Shown: positions 21,766 to 31,587, counted from the stretch's first letter. The stretch: DNA of 64,000 nt from Micrasema longulum (GCA_022494885.1 JAGVSM010001706.1:62001-126000), one strand, 5' to 3'. A program made the numbers and translations. The notes: generated from the sequence alone by a model not told the origin.

Positions 21766-22099
21766 TTATTTATTCATATATATGTACATTACAAAATAAA
21801 ATATCTTAATTCATACATATAGAAGTAATTAGGTAAAATTAGGTATCTATAAAAATAAAACAAATTAGTATACATAATATCCAAAGAATAATATGTTAAA
21901 AAAGTAAGAGAATCTTGTAACGAAAAACTCCCTCAGAGACGTGGAAAATGTCAATGTCCAAAGTAATATTGTTCAACATAGAGATAGCCCTTCCAACAGG
22001 CAATGGATGATTTATTTATTAATGGACGATGTCCGTTAATAAATAAATAAATGAACTACGCGATTTTTTTTTTTAAACTTACAAATATAAGTGCATACA
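21766..22099. other. Retroelement debris, not classified
   Basis: The text near 21785-21830 (ACATTACAAAATAAAATATC) resembles 15568-15600. A LINE-type tail GGACGATGTCCGTTAATAAA appears at about 22025. No coding sequence. Confidence 0.45.
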
Positions 22100-22187
22100 A
22101 ATATTTTTAGAGACTATCACTCCCTCTCACTTCTTTTCGATGTACTTCATAGTCCTAACGCTCCTATATACCTACGTGAAATATTTG
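22100..22187 (+). mobile_element. LINE family B fragment
   Basis: Decodes as DYHSLSLLFDVLHSPNAPIY + LREI, the family-B segment also seen at 5868-6490. It ends abruptly where a reverse-strand polymerase fragment begins. Confidence 0.75.
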
Positions 22188-22347
22188 ATTTCATATTTTC
22201 TTCTTCCCATAAAGATCCCATTATAACAAATACGGTGTCATCATCGTATAAAATTATATCACCATTCATTTTCCTTATATTAAAAATATCATGAAAATAT
22301 ATAATAATTAAAATAGGTCCAATTACTGTTCCTTTGGGGTATCCCAA
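22188..22347 (-). mobile_element. LINE reverse-transcriptase core fragment, reverse strand
   Basis: The minus strand decodes as GYPKGTVIGPILIIIYFHDI followed by DIILYDDDTVFVIMG: reverse-transcriptase block 4 (xxPxGxxxGPxLxxIYxxD) and the catalytic block 5 (YDDDT in place of the usual F/YADDT). It joins a + strand family-B fragment directly, an inverted junction as produced by twin priming or later rearrangement. Confidence 0.75.
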
Positions 22348-22744
22348 AATCTGAACATATTATTTTATTTCTAAAAGTATCATTATCACTATCTGTTGAC
22401 GTTCTTTTAAGTTACTTAATACTTAATACAAAAATATAACATTTCCGCAAATACTAATTTTACCAGAAACAGCTGTAACAGTGTAAGAAAATTAAACTGG
22501 TCAAAAATTAGTCATGGTATCAAAAATATGAAAACGTTTCTTAGATAACAGTTCAGTATTTGCGACATGTTACAAGTAACAGTTGAATGTATTTTTGTAA
22601 AACCGTTGCAGCAATTACTAGTTCTAAAGTTTTTACTTAAGCTAATCTGATCTGTTATTTAGAAACAGTTTTATTTTTAAAACGGTAACATTTACTGGTA
22701 TTTCTTATAAAAAATAACAAAAACGACCATCTTTAATTGTGACA
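22348..22744. other. AT-rich, nothing recognised
   Basis: Several AACAGTT/AACTGTT-like words recur near 22440-22700 (ACAGCTGTAACAGTGTAAG, AACAGTTCAGTATTTG, AACAGTTGAATG), but no clear unit length. Confidence 0.4.
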
Positions 22745-22900
22745 TTTTTTTTCTATCACTCTCTCTCAAATGCCGCCCCGATACTGTGCGAAGACGATTG
22801 CACGTAGGAAAAAATATGTCCAACTTAAATCGACAAAATTGACGTTTCGCAGTCCCGTTTTCCGCTTCCCAAAACTGAACCGAATTGTTTTTTTTTTTGA
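22745..22900 (-). repeat. Interspersed repeat shared with 2205-2345
   Basis: See the copy at 2205-2345. This one keeps CTCTCTCAAATGCCGCCCCG and CAGTCCCGTTTTCCGC. In the minus strand it reads through as VSGRHLRESDRKK inside a longer open frame (23009-22692) that I do not recognise as a gene. Confidence 0.6.
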
Positions 22901-23394
22901 AAGAGTATAAATATAATATAACATATTCACAAACTACAACAGAGATGGAAAACAAATTGGAGAAGAAAATATGGAAGTCGAGGCATTTACAGGGCTTAAA
23001 ACCTGTCACTAGCTGGTTTATTACACACTGTAATATTCACCATTTTGCCTATGTTTGAACATCCGTATTTATTTCATTCTTCGATTCGTTGATTTATGCG
23101 AAGTTACAAAGCTGAAATATATATTGTTGAGAAGAGATTCATCTGATTGAAATATTTCACGTACAAGGCAACACCTAAAAACAATTTTCCAATTTTTATA
23201 CTTCTTAAACCAGTTGGTTTTATTGAAATATTTTGATTTTGTCCAAATGTTTATAGACAAAAAACAAAACATTTGGATTGATAATTTCATTGGTAGAAAT
23301 ACTTGAATAGAAATTATGTATCGAGTATTTGATTTTATTAAAAACACTATAGTTTGAAATAAACTGTGTTCTAGTTTCCTCAAAATTGGTAGTT
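22901..23394. other. No recognised gene
   Basis: AT-rich, with one long minus-strand frame (to 23590) that is largely a shadow of the RTE-like fragment starting at 23395. Confidence 0.4.
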
Positions 23395-23860
23395 CACATG
23401 GAGTCCTGATACCGACCCTGATGCATGGGACCGAAGTATGGACTCGGAAAAACAGGGATGAAAGTAGGTTGAATGCTGTCGAAATGCGATCTCTCAGGCG
23501 AACGTCTGGTAAAACTATGCGCGATGGACGTACAAATGTCGAGATCCGTACATAATGTAAGGCTGAGATAAGCATTATCGAGAGAATCAAGAAAGGAGCT
23601 CGGCGTTGGCTTGGAGGTGTAGAGCGAATGGACAGCGAAAAAACGGCTAAAAAGATTTACAATGCGGAGGTTGATGGATGCAGAAATCAAGAAAGACCGA
23701 GAAAGACATGTCAAAAGTCGGAAGAATCAGCGCGCGTGCATGAGAAGATGTGTGAATGTAGGGAAAGCGAGATCTGCATGGAAAGACAGCGTGATATGGC
23801 GTTCAATCCTCTCTGCCTTTCCTTACGGGGAAACGGCGTGATTAAAAAATATAAGTAATA
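23395..23860 (+). mobile_element. RTE-like LINE 3' end, forward strand
   Basis: Frames across 23395-23560 (GVLIPTLMHGTEVWTRKNRD, ESRLNAVEMRSLRRTSGKTM) and 23590-23858 (GARRWLGGVERMDSEKTAKK, ERQRDMAFNPLCLSLRGNGV) match the element at 18968-19620 block for block. A stop after EIRT and a shift near 23560 break it. It ends past GNGV, so the true C-terminus is included. Confidence 0.85.
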
Positions 23861-24377
23861 AATGTTTTGAGAATTTTTATTGAAAATTGTTCACCGAAGC
23901 GACGGTAGTTTTCTATCTATCACTTATTTTTCATCCAGAAATTAAAGAAATTACGTTTGTTGACAAATTGTTACATAAAGACTTCATTTTTATCCCCGCA
24001 ATGAGGCAAAACGAAGGAATCAAATTCAAATCGAGATTCCATTTGACAGAATACGCGCGTTTCTCCCGCCTGAAATCTCTGGCAGAGATTCAAAATTAGA
24101 ATGAATCACGGCGCGTTCGACTTAGCACTCCGATCTCATAACGGTCAACTTATTGACGATCGGTGATCGGAGTATTAGCATGCGAGTTTTCGTTAGAAAA
24201 TATTTGTAGAAGTCGAAAACGAACGCGAACACAAATGTCAAGTTTGCATAATTCGTCATTTGTCGTTTTTGGAAAAACGATTTTTATTATTTGAAATTGA
24301 TTTAAAACCCTGACGGATTATTGCATTAATTTAATAACTAAAATTTTCCTTTTAAATTTATATTGTATTGGCATATC
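23861..24377. other. Unrecognised stretch with one small open frame
   Basis: An open frame at 23887-24099 has a fairly balanced composition (VVFYLSLIFHPEIKEITFVD, RFHLTEYARFSRLKSLAEIQ) but no recognised domain. 24100-24240 is GC-richer, with CGATCGGTGATCGGAG palindromic words. Confidence 0.35.
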
Positions 24378-24642
24378 GGCCTCGTGGTGTAATGGTAAGC
24401 GCGTTTGCCTACCATGCAAGAGGTTTCAGTTTCGATTCCTGACATGGTTGATATAAAATATTTATTTAAAACGCTGTTTTCACACCAGAATATTTCATAG
24501 TCCCTGGACTAGCACCTTAAGCGTAAGACTGATCATCTTTTCTTTATGTAATAAAATGATCAAGATACGCTGCGATTGGTGTACAAATACAGTGCCCTAT
24601 GCACCATTAGGTGCGGAAAGAGATTGTTGATGATGATGATGA
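24378..24642 (+). mobile_element. SINE family 1 full-length copy
   Basis: Head GGCCTCGTGGTGTAATGGTA, CTACCATGCAAGAGG and the B-box-like AGTTTCGATTCC; body with CATAGTCCCTGGACTAG and GCGTAAGACTGATCATC; tail CTATGCACCATTAGGTGCGG and (GAT)n. The best reference copy for the family in this window. Confidence 0.9.
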
Positions 24643-24659
24643 ATTTATAATAATATTTT

Positions 24660-24975
24660 TAACATCTTCTGTAAAAATCAACTAATGGAAGGATTGAAGA
24701 AATATGGATGTTCAAACATAGGAAGAGTTGAGGAAATGTGGATGTTTAAGCATAGGCAGAATGGTGAGTGTTACACAGTGTGTAAAGTAGCTACGTAAAC
24801 CAGCCAATAACAGGTCATAAGCCCTGTAAATGCCTAGACTTCCATATTCCCTTCTCAATAGTGTTTTCCCTCTCTTTTTCAATAAATTCAAATATGAATA
24901 ACTCCCTAGGGAGGAAATCCAGCCAGTCTGCAAGCATTTAGACAAACTCAAACATTGTTGGACTACATTTCACTC
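24660..24975 (+). repeat. Family R repeat, near-complete forward copy
   Basis: In order: GAGTTGAGGAAATGTGGATG, GGCAGAATGGTGAGTG, core TTACACAGTGTGTAAAGT, AACCAGCCAATAACAGGTCA, CCTGTAAATGCCTAGACTTC, CTCCCTAGGGAGGAAATCCA, GCCAGTCTGCAAGCATTT. A minus-strand frame of 79 codons here is incidental. This copy is the clearest guide to the family. Confidence 0.85.
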
Positions 24976-25604
24976 TTAATACAAAAACAAATATGATAGT
25001 TTCATACGCCTATTACTAAATTTAGTTGTGTTTTGTCATAAACATCTAATTGATTTATATTTCATGTAAAAATTATATTCATAATTTTTAGCTTAGCCAT
25101 CTTAAAGTACAGAGAGTAAATTCCAACAACGAAATCATCGTATTGGAAGTAGAGTTTGGTTCGATTTCAACAAAGCGAAATAGTCATAATTCGTTATAAC
25201 GATCGTAAACATCTTCATTCTTTTTTATTGACCCTGGGTTGTCATACAAAATGTCTGCAGAGACAAAATATCATATCGAGTGGGACGTAATGAGAATGAT
25301 AGTGAATATATTTTTCAAATTTAGATTGGAATGTTTTCAATTTAAATGAACACGTGCTTTGTTCAATGCGAGGATGGTTTAATTAACAGTTTGTCAAGAC
25401 TAACTTACTTTATTCCAATAATCCCATTTGGGATATATCTCCGTTATTTACAATATCAAAAAATTGTTCACGTCATCGTTTCGTGACTTTTGGGTATTTT
25501 TTACTCTTCAAATCTCGCATGTGTCTCTGTCGGTTTTCGTTTGACCCGCAAATATTTGTTACATTTTACTCTGATGTATTTTTTTAAATTTGAAAATTTA
25601 TTTA
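24976..25604. other. AT-rich, nothing recognised
   Basis: No frame, repeat match or splice-bounded exon noticed. Confidence 0.5.
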
Positions 25605-26140
25605 TATTCAGTTGACGCCTTGATAGTCCGGCTCTTTTGTCGGAGTTATCATTAAATGTCCCCGGCTACCGCACCCGTCACACGCCGAGCTCTCTATTTC
25701 ATGTGCCAGCAGTTCGTACGAACTATGCCCAGAACTCTCCACTTATACGTTTTTCTAGTGAATATAATTTGAACTTTCCCCTTATTGATTCATTTGATTG
25801 TAAAAAAATAACATTTAAAATGCGCGTCTTAAAACATACTTTTTTGTCTTATACTTAGTTTCAATATTAAAGTTTTATTTTATTTTATTAAATTTTATCT
25901 CTAATTCTTATAATTTTATATATATTTATATTTTCGATACCTGACACCCTCATTCCAATATAACACCCACACTCCCACCCTCTCACTCACTTACACTCAC
26001 ACAAACACACTAGTATGTATTGTACGTGTATTTAATGTATTTCTGTGGATATCTGTCATTGGTTTTATTCTCTGCATATGTTATTTGTTATATTTTTATT
26101 ACATGTATTACTGTTGATATCCCCGATAAATAAATAAAAA
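25605..26140 (+). mobile_element. LINE family C 3' end, second copy
   Basis: Collinear with 16843-17395: GTTGACGCCTTGATAGTCCG, then SELSLNVPGYRTRH, SSLFHVPAVRTNYAQNSPL, EYNLNFPLIDSFD, the same UTR words, and a terminal CCCCGATAAATAAATAAA tail at about 26120-26140. Confidence 0.88.
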
Positions 26141-26523
26141 AAAATTAAAAAAACCCTTACGGATTATTACATTTACGATTTTAAAATGAAATCCGCGGAT
26201 ATCACCATTTTCTCACATTTATTTAACTAAAATTATCGGCCTTTTAATAAACATAGACGCACCTTATAGAGAAAAAATATTTTGAAAAGTATTGACACAA
26301 AAACGTACCACAGTTACCAAGTTTGTTTATTTATACCAGAGCTGCATTCAGGGAGTCAAAGTTTGTATTTAAATGTTACGAATAAACATTAGTTTTTTTA
26401 TGGATCCCAATTAGATTTTTTCCTTAAATTCCATTCATTTCTTTTTACTAGATGTTGGGGAATGCCAAAATAATATTAACGTAGATTTAAATATAGTTTT
26501 ATTTATTTTTAATTTATAATGTC

Positions 26524-26662
26524 TACCGTTGATCGGGTTTTGTCGTGACCGACATTGTCAGACTGGTGGAAAACTAAACTAATTTCTGTATATAACATTG
26601 GCATTTGTTTACGAAGTCACCAGTCTGATGATGTCAGTCACGACGGAACCCGGTTACTGGTA
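26524..26662. mobile_element. 139-bp hairpin MITE with 45-bp arms
   Basis: Left arm 26524-26568 and right arm 26618-26662 are inverted repeats (ends TACCGTTGATCGGG and CCCGGTTACTGGTA; inner CAGACTGGTG/CACCAGTCTG). Differences are mainly transitions. Related words (CCGATAACCGGTCTCGCCG, CGACATTGTAAGACTG) appear at about 41655-41700. No coding capacity. Confidence 0.8.
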
Positions 26663-26768
26663 AAATGATGATAATTTTTTAAAAATTAAACAATTTACGT
26701 ATCCTTTTTATATTTGTTAGAATTGATTAGAAAATATTTAAATAAAATAGCTTTTGAATTACATAATC

Positions 26769-26995
26769 TTCATCATCTTCATAATTCCGTTTCCTCGCCT
26801 ATGGTGCATAGGGCACTAAATTGGTACACCAATCGCAGCGTATCTTAATCATTTTAGTAATATAAAGGTAAGTTTATTAGTCTTACGCTTCAGGTACCAG
26901 TCCAGGGACTATGAAATATTATGGTGTGATAACACCCTTTCAAATAAATGTTTTATATAAACCATATCGGGAATCGAACACGAGACCTCTCGCAT
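26769..26995 (-). mobile_element. SINE family 1 copy, reverse strand, flanked by 68-bp direct repeats
   Basis: The minus strand shows the body (TCCCTGGACTGGTACCTGAA) and tail (TATGCACCATAGGCGAGG); the head is cut within the tRNA-like part. 26701-26768 and 26996-27064 are direct repeats of each other (ATCCTTTTTATATTTGTTAG / ATCCTTTTTATTTTTATTAG, through AAAATAGCTTTTGAA), much longer than a normal SINE target duplication. Confidence 0.8.
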
Positions 26996-27150
26996 ATCCT
27001 TTTTATTTTTATTAGAATTTAATAGAAAATATTTTAATAAAATAGCTTTTGAAATACATAAAATCATACTGAATAGATATTGTAATACATATACATACGC
27101 AATCATTTTAAAATGTTCTATTTCTATTTATTTATTGTTATGTACCACGT

Positions 27151-27412
27151 CAGCCTCGTGGTGTAGTGGTCAGCGCGTTTGCCTACCACAAAATAGGTCT
27201 CAGGTTCGAATCCCGACATGGTTGACATGTAATATTTATTTTAAAATGTGTTTTTACACTAGAATAATTCATAGTTCCTGGACTAGTACTTAAAGCGTAA
27301 GACTGATCATCTTACCTTAATATAACAAAATGATCAAGTTACATTGCGATTGCTGTACCAATGCAGTGACCTATGTACCATTAGGTGCGGAAAGGGAATG
27401 ATGATGATGATG
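27151..27412 (+). mobile_element. SINE family 1 full-length copy
   Basis: Head CAGCCTCGTGGTGTAGTGGT, B-box-like GGTTCGAATCC, body AGTTCCTGGACTAGTACT, GCGTAAGACTGATCATC, tail TATGTACCATTAGGTGCGG + (GAT)n. It lies in inverted orientation to the copy at 26769-26995. Confidence 0.9.
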
Positions 27413-27496
27413 GCTTGAGAAAAATCACATTTTAATTTCAGTGTCCTTACTGGGATCGAACTTGTAACGTTCCGTGCGTGATTCAAGCGTCGTAAA
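27413..27496 (-). mobile_element. SINE family 2 fragment, reverse strand
   Basis: TTGAGAAAAATCACATTTTA...GGGATCGAACTTGTAACG...CGTGCGTGATTCAAGCGTCG is the middle and B-box region of family 2 (full copies at 33722 and 47105). It begins exactly where the preceding family-1 tail ends. Confidence 0.75.
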
Positions 27497-27619
27497 AATA
27501 TAAAAAAATATTTGAAAAAAATGTAGATATTAGTAAACAATTAAAACACAGCAAGCGTAAAATATATAAGAATATTTCAAAATAATTTAGACACACAAAT
27601 GAAATATTAAAGATTTAAA

Positions 27620-27824
27620 AAAAAAAATATTTTTTTTCTTTTTACAATATACATAAGAGTATTAAAAAAATAAAGGATAATTACATAGCAATGAAATACA
27701 TATTTTTAGTAAAAATAGTAAACAAAAAAATCCCAAAATGAATATTCGCTCCTATAATAAATAGACAGTTAAAATATTTTTGTGTAACATAAGAAAAAGA
27801 AAATAAAATATTCGGTTAAAGATT
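27620..27824 (-). repeat. Repeat shared with 7495-7745
   Basis: Carries AACAAAAAAATCCCA, CGCTCCTATAATAAAT and TGTGTAACATAAGAAA in the same order as the first copy. Stops at a 17-T run that begins the next retroelement. Confidence 0.6.
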
Positions 27825-28660
27825 TTTTTTTTTTTTTTTAATTTTATTTTTATTTTATTTTATTCAGAAAACATACAGTCATACATAATAAGTATTAAAA
27901 ACAAAAAAAAATAACATAAAAACACCAATTAAGTTTTCATAAATTATGCAAAAGATATAAACATTATATGTGAAAAAAAATAAATAAATAAGAATTTCAA
28001 GTGAGAAAAGAATAATTGTTAACATTTGCGTTTTCCATGGAGGTAATAAATTAAAATAAATAAAAATACAGAATGTACACTCCGAGCCATCCACGCACAT
28101 ATAAAACATACACAACATATACATTACATGCGGCACATATACATAGCATAAACCACTCAAGATGCACATTCAGCAACTATCCCAAATAATCGACTCCATG
28201 AAGAAATTTTCTGTACAAATGCAACGTGCAGTTAAAAATGTCTACATCAATACTGAGTCCATTATAACTTCTACAGGTACGTCTAATGAATGAATTCGAG
28301 ATATAACTGTTTTTACAAGTTGGTACATAAAAAGGGGAATTTAATCTAGTATAGCGAAGAGGACAACGGAAACCAATATTGTGTAAAAGATACGGCGAAT
28401 CAACTATATTATTTAGAATTTTTAAAAGAAAAATTAAATCACATGTATGGCGCCTTTTTTGTAGTGATTCTATGTTTTTTTATTATTTTTGAAAATTTTT
28501 ATTTTAATAGTAAAATCATACATTTTTACAATTTAAAATTTTTTTCACTTGTTATATTTTTACTAAAACTAAAATCCCACCAAGCCCTTTTATGTAGCTT
28601 GTTGGTGAAGATTATATTTATACTAACTTAAAAATATTATTTACATTTATAAAAACAATG
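27825..28660 (-). mobile_element. LINE 3' end with poly-A, reverse strand
   Basis: The minus-strand coding end at 28455-28190 decodes as IESLQKRRHTCDLIFLLKIL, VDSPYLLHNIGFRCP and RSYNGLSIDVDIFNCTLHLY, the LQKRRxxCDLxxLxKI layout shared by the other LINE tails. The 3' UTR runs down to a poly-T block at 27825-27842, the expected poly-A junction. Sequence 28456-28660 is probably further coding, now too decayed to follow. Confidence 0.75.
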
Positions 28661-28794
28661 AATAACAGATAATAATTAACAGCCGGAAATATCAGAATAA
28701 ACATGTTTATACAAATAATAATATATATTTATATTTTTTTTCAATACAAGAAATTATATGAAAAATTAAAATATTTACACCTAAGCTACTATTC

Positions 28795-29030
28795 ATATAT
28801 AAACTTTTGATCGAGTGGCCACTCTCTTATTTTGCTCTTGTAACAATGTGAGTTAAATTTAAGTTTTTTTGGTAATAAATTAAAAATTCTAGGTACTAAA
28901 TATTTGAGAGTTCTATTTCCATACTTATTACATACTTTTGGTACCACCAATCCATCATTAGACGTAAAGCGTGTATTATGGTTATGTTTGAGAGGAAACT
29001 TGAATGTATTATATAGTAATTAAAATACAG
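28795..29030 (-). mobile_element. LINE C-terminal fragment, reverse strand
   Basis: The minus strand decodes as FPLKHNHNTRFTSNDGLVVP, KYGNRTLKYLVPRIFNLLPK and SKIREWPLDQKFI, a late LINE block (HxHxTR...GxRxxxYxxPxxxNxLP) seen in CR1/Jockey-type elements. 5'-truncated. Confidence 0.72.
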
Positions 29031-29049
29031 TGGTGAGGAAAAATCTTTT

Positions 29050-29500
29050 TCTCCTAAAATACGAGGGCGCGAGGGCGGGGGCGAAGCCCGACGTCTTTTA
29101 TGGAACTATGAGAGCTAAAGTGGACCGTATTTTTATAAGTATCTTACTAAAACGACGTGAAATACGGCGCCAGTCTTCGTTTACAACCCTTCTAAAAAAG
29201 ATGGACTAGGTCGGGAAGCCACTCACCTGTTGTAATCTTCTCTCCTCCCTGCAGCACTTGGTTGGATTCTGACACTTGACACTGGTGAAGACGCGGCACT
29301 GTACGCGTCACGCGGAGGCCTTCAGCAGCGAGCTTCTGGACGGACATTACACTTCGACGATCAGATAAACGATATAATACGAGAGAACTATGCCTTGCAA
29401 CAGCGCGTGGCAAAGGATTACTGGGGTAGCGTAAGCGATGTTGCAAGCGGATCGGATGTGATTGCGACAATAATTGACACGAATGCATACCTACATATTT
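29050..29500. other. GC-rich island, unrecognised
   Basis: Begins with GCGAGGGCGGGGGCGAAGCC and carries a 98-codon minus-strand frame (29488-29192; SVQKLAAEGLRVTRT, HQCQVSESNQVLQGGEK) with a donor-like CAACAG|GTGAGT at about 29225 on the minus strand, and a CTCCTCCCTGCAG acceptor-like sequence on the + strand at about 29252. I do not recognise the protein. Candidates are a DNA-transposon fragment, a retropseudogene or an exon of another transcript. Confidence 0.35.
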
Positions 29501-29589
29501 TATGCGCAGTCACGCAGATAATTAACAGGGCGCCTCACAAACGGTAATGTTTGCTATTTCGTTTATTTTATTTACTATATTATTAATCA

Positions 29590-29812
29590 ATAATTGGCTT
29601 AACTTGGATACAACGGCACTCTGAAACATGAGAGATGGCTGTAGACAATAACCATAGAAAAACACAACAGTAGAACTCTAAAGCATTTTATTCGGAAATA
29701 AACCAGTGTGAATTCAGCAATGGCTGAACAATATATCAATGATTCTAATAATAAATAACAATATCATTTGGCCATTCGGATTTTTAGCACACCTCGCATT
29801 ATTTTTTTTAGT
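29590..29812 (-). repeat. Interspersed repeat related to 9085-9240
   Basis: The reverse complement contains ATGGCCAAATGATATTG, TTCAGCCATTGCTGAATTCAC, TTTTTCTATGGTTATTG and TCTCATGT in the order of the 9085 copy. Confidence 0.7.
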
Positions 29813-30104
29813 ATTTGTATTTCGCCACGGGTCGATTTTAATTTTTCATAGGCGATAATTTTTACGTTTAATTTCCCAATTGTAATTAAATACGTATTCA
29901 TGATATATTTTTTGAACAAAATATTTACCTACCGCGATATATCATGTAAAATTATTTCCAAAATGTGTACAGTGCCAAAAAAATATTTACAATTCTGATA
30001 ATGATCTCTCACAGATCAAATTTAATAAAATCCGTAATTTAGTTTGTAAAATAAAATTTACATTTTTGACATTCGTTCGTGACGTTACGATTTTTTTACT
30101 ATTT
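29813..30104. other. AT-rich, nothing recognised
   Basis: No frame or repeat match. Confidence 0.5.
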
Positions 30105-30482
30105 TTTTATTTATTTGACGGACTTATGCAGTTCATTCTAGCGATAGAAAATACAATTTCTCATAATAAATACAGGCACTAAAAAAATAAAATACAACTA
30201 AATAAAATTAAAGCCAGGACAAAAAAAAATAATAACTACCTCAAGACAATATCCGGTCTATCTTAATGAATTTTTAAAAGTATAAAGACATACACCAAAA
30301 AAGTCCAGATCTTGTCTCGAGTTTACAATACGACACAATCGGGACATTGGTGCATGCAAGCCATAGTTTGTGCTGTGTTGATCGAGGAACAGCACATAAT
30401 TTTTTCGCAAGCGGCAGATCGGAACATTAAATGCCACCTGTTCCAGTAACTATGGTACATCAATTAAGCCATTCAGCAAATT
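30105..30482 (-). mobile_element. LINE family A 3' end, reverse strand
   Basis: The minus strand decodes as LLNGLIDVP, LLEQVAFNVPICRLRKN, VLFLDQHSTNYGLHAPMSRL and NSRQDLDFFGVCLYTFKNSL, nearly identical to the copy at 3832-4062. The UTR ends in GCATAAGTCCGTCAAATAAA at 30107. Internal stops (for example after IDVP) mark it as inactive. It ends 366 bp before the first Shal exon. Confidence 0.88.
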
Positions 30483-30529
30483 TTTGGTTTGGTTTTAAGT
30501 TTGTTTTTAGTTAAACAACAAACGTGTAA

Positions 30530-30630
30530 CGAGCTGTTTCGATTTGCGCTTGCAATCTCGACCCAAGTACCTAGGGCCAGTTGTATTGCTGAATTCTGTA
30601 GCTTACTTCATAGTTAATAATCGTATGAAC
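30530..30630 (+). repeat. Repeat K, shared with 55520-55620
   Basis: GCGCTTGCAATCTCGACCCA, AGTACCTAGGGCCAG, GTAGCTTACTTCATAGTTAA correspond to GCGCTTGCAATTCTGAATCT, AGTACCTACAGCTCA, ATAGCTAACTTCGTGATAGA. Class unknown. Confidence 0.5.
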
Positions 30631-30649
30631 AATGTTTTAAACTGATATA

Positions 30650-30820
30650 AAAAGTACAGAAACTGAATAATTCTTTTTAAGCGTTGCCTAGTAGGGGAAA
30701 TGGTTCAGCCGGGTTAATCTCACCCACGTAATAGATATGTCAGCTCTTCACACTTCACACTTCACAAATTCAACAGACCGAAGAGTTGAGGAAATGTGGA
30801 TGTTTAAACGTAGGCAGAAT
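30650..30820 (+). repeat. Family R repeat, 5' portion, ending next to a splice acceptor
   Basis: GCGTTGCCTAGTAGGG, TTAATCTCACCCACGTAATA, CAGCTCTTCACACTTCAC and GAGTTGAGGAAATGTGGATG are the 5' family blocks. It stops at GGCAGAAT (30820), before the palindromic core. Only CTAATTTGGTAAAAATTTTA and TTTTCAG separate it from the Shal exon. Confidence 0.8.
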
Positions 30821-30847
30821 CTAATTTGGTAAAAATTTTATTTTCAG

Positions 30848-31036
30848 AAAGCCCGCTTGGCCCGCATCAGGATCGCCAAGGCGTCCTCGGGAGCCGCCTT
30901 CGTCTCCAAGAAGAAAGCAGCTGAGGCCAGGTTAGCTGCCCAGGAGTCAGGAATAGAGCTGGACGATGGGGGCAGAGAAGAGGACATCTTCGAGCTGCAG
31001 CATCATCATCTGCTAAGATGCTTAGAGAAAACTACG
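30848..31036 (+). CDS. Shal: Shal/Kv4 voltage-gated potassium channel, internal exon (cytoplasmic C-terminal tail)
   Basis: A 189-bp, phase-0 exon (63 codons) between ATTTTATTTTCAG and ACTACG|GTAAGG. It encodes a basic start (KARLARIRIAKASSGAAFVS, residues 1-20), a helical KKKAAEARLAAQESGIELDD segment (21-40), an acidic GGREEDIFELQ (41-51) and HHHLLRCLEKTT (52-63). The last block is the signature of Shal channels; mammalian Kv4 tails carry the closely similar QHHHLLHCLEKTT, where the dileucine (here residues 55-56) is known to direct dendritic targeting. Shal channels conduct somatodendritic A-type current. The tetramerisation domain and S1-S6 belong to exons upstream of the window. The first in-frame TTG at 30857 is not a start; the frame enters from the previous exon. 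High GC and normal codon use stand out against the AT-rich flanks. Confidence 0.96.
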
Positions 31037-31587
31037 GTAAGGGCAATCGTCATAACATTCTTTCAATTTGCCTTATAATTTTGACAAATATTGATAGCTA
31101 ATATGCGAATAAATTCGGAATCAATTATTTTTTTCTATTTAAACACAATTTTTTAATTTTTGGACATCACATTTTTTAAGCGGTATGATTTAATTGGACG
31201 TGAGAGGATCCTACACGATATATTTATTTAATATTCTTGCTTTAATAGGGTTTTTTAAGTGTTGTTTTTAAATAAGCAAAAAAAATATGATGATAGCGGT
31301 ACTAATACAATTGTTTTTTTTTCCGTGTGACGAATCGTGACGTTGGAAAAGTTATCTACAAAGGTTTATATGCACGTTTTGAATTTTCAATTTTTTTTAA
31401 ATTTCAATATACAAAAAATGTACAATAAATAATTGTATTTCCATGAGTTAACAAACTCATTCTGGGACAGTAACAATCAATAAGATTATCATATATAAAT
31501 ATCAATAGTGATACATAATTAAAACAAAAATGGACAAATCTCGGAGACTTTTTTAAAAACAAACTATAAAAAGTTATTTTACTGAAG
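31037..31587. other. Intronic AT-rich sequence, nothing recognised
   Basis: No repeat match or frame was seen directly downstream of the first exon. Confidence 0.5.

Noticed and set aside
23069..23714. Long minus-strand frames opposite 23395-23860
   Set aside because: Shadows of the forward RTE-like fragment; no motif of their own.
30857..31078. A small stand-alone gene starting at 30857
   Set aside because: The start would be TTG, and the frame is open upstream to the acceptor at 30847. The protein is an internal part of Shal, and the last codons after 31036 are intron read-through.
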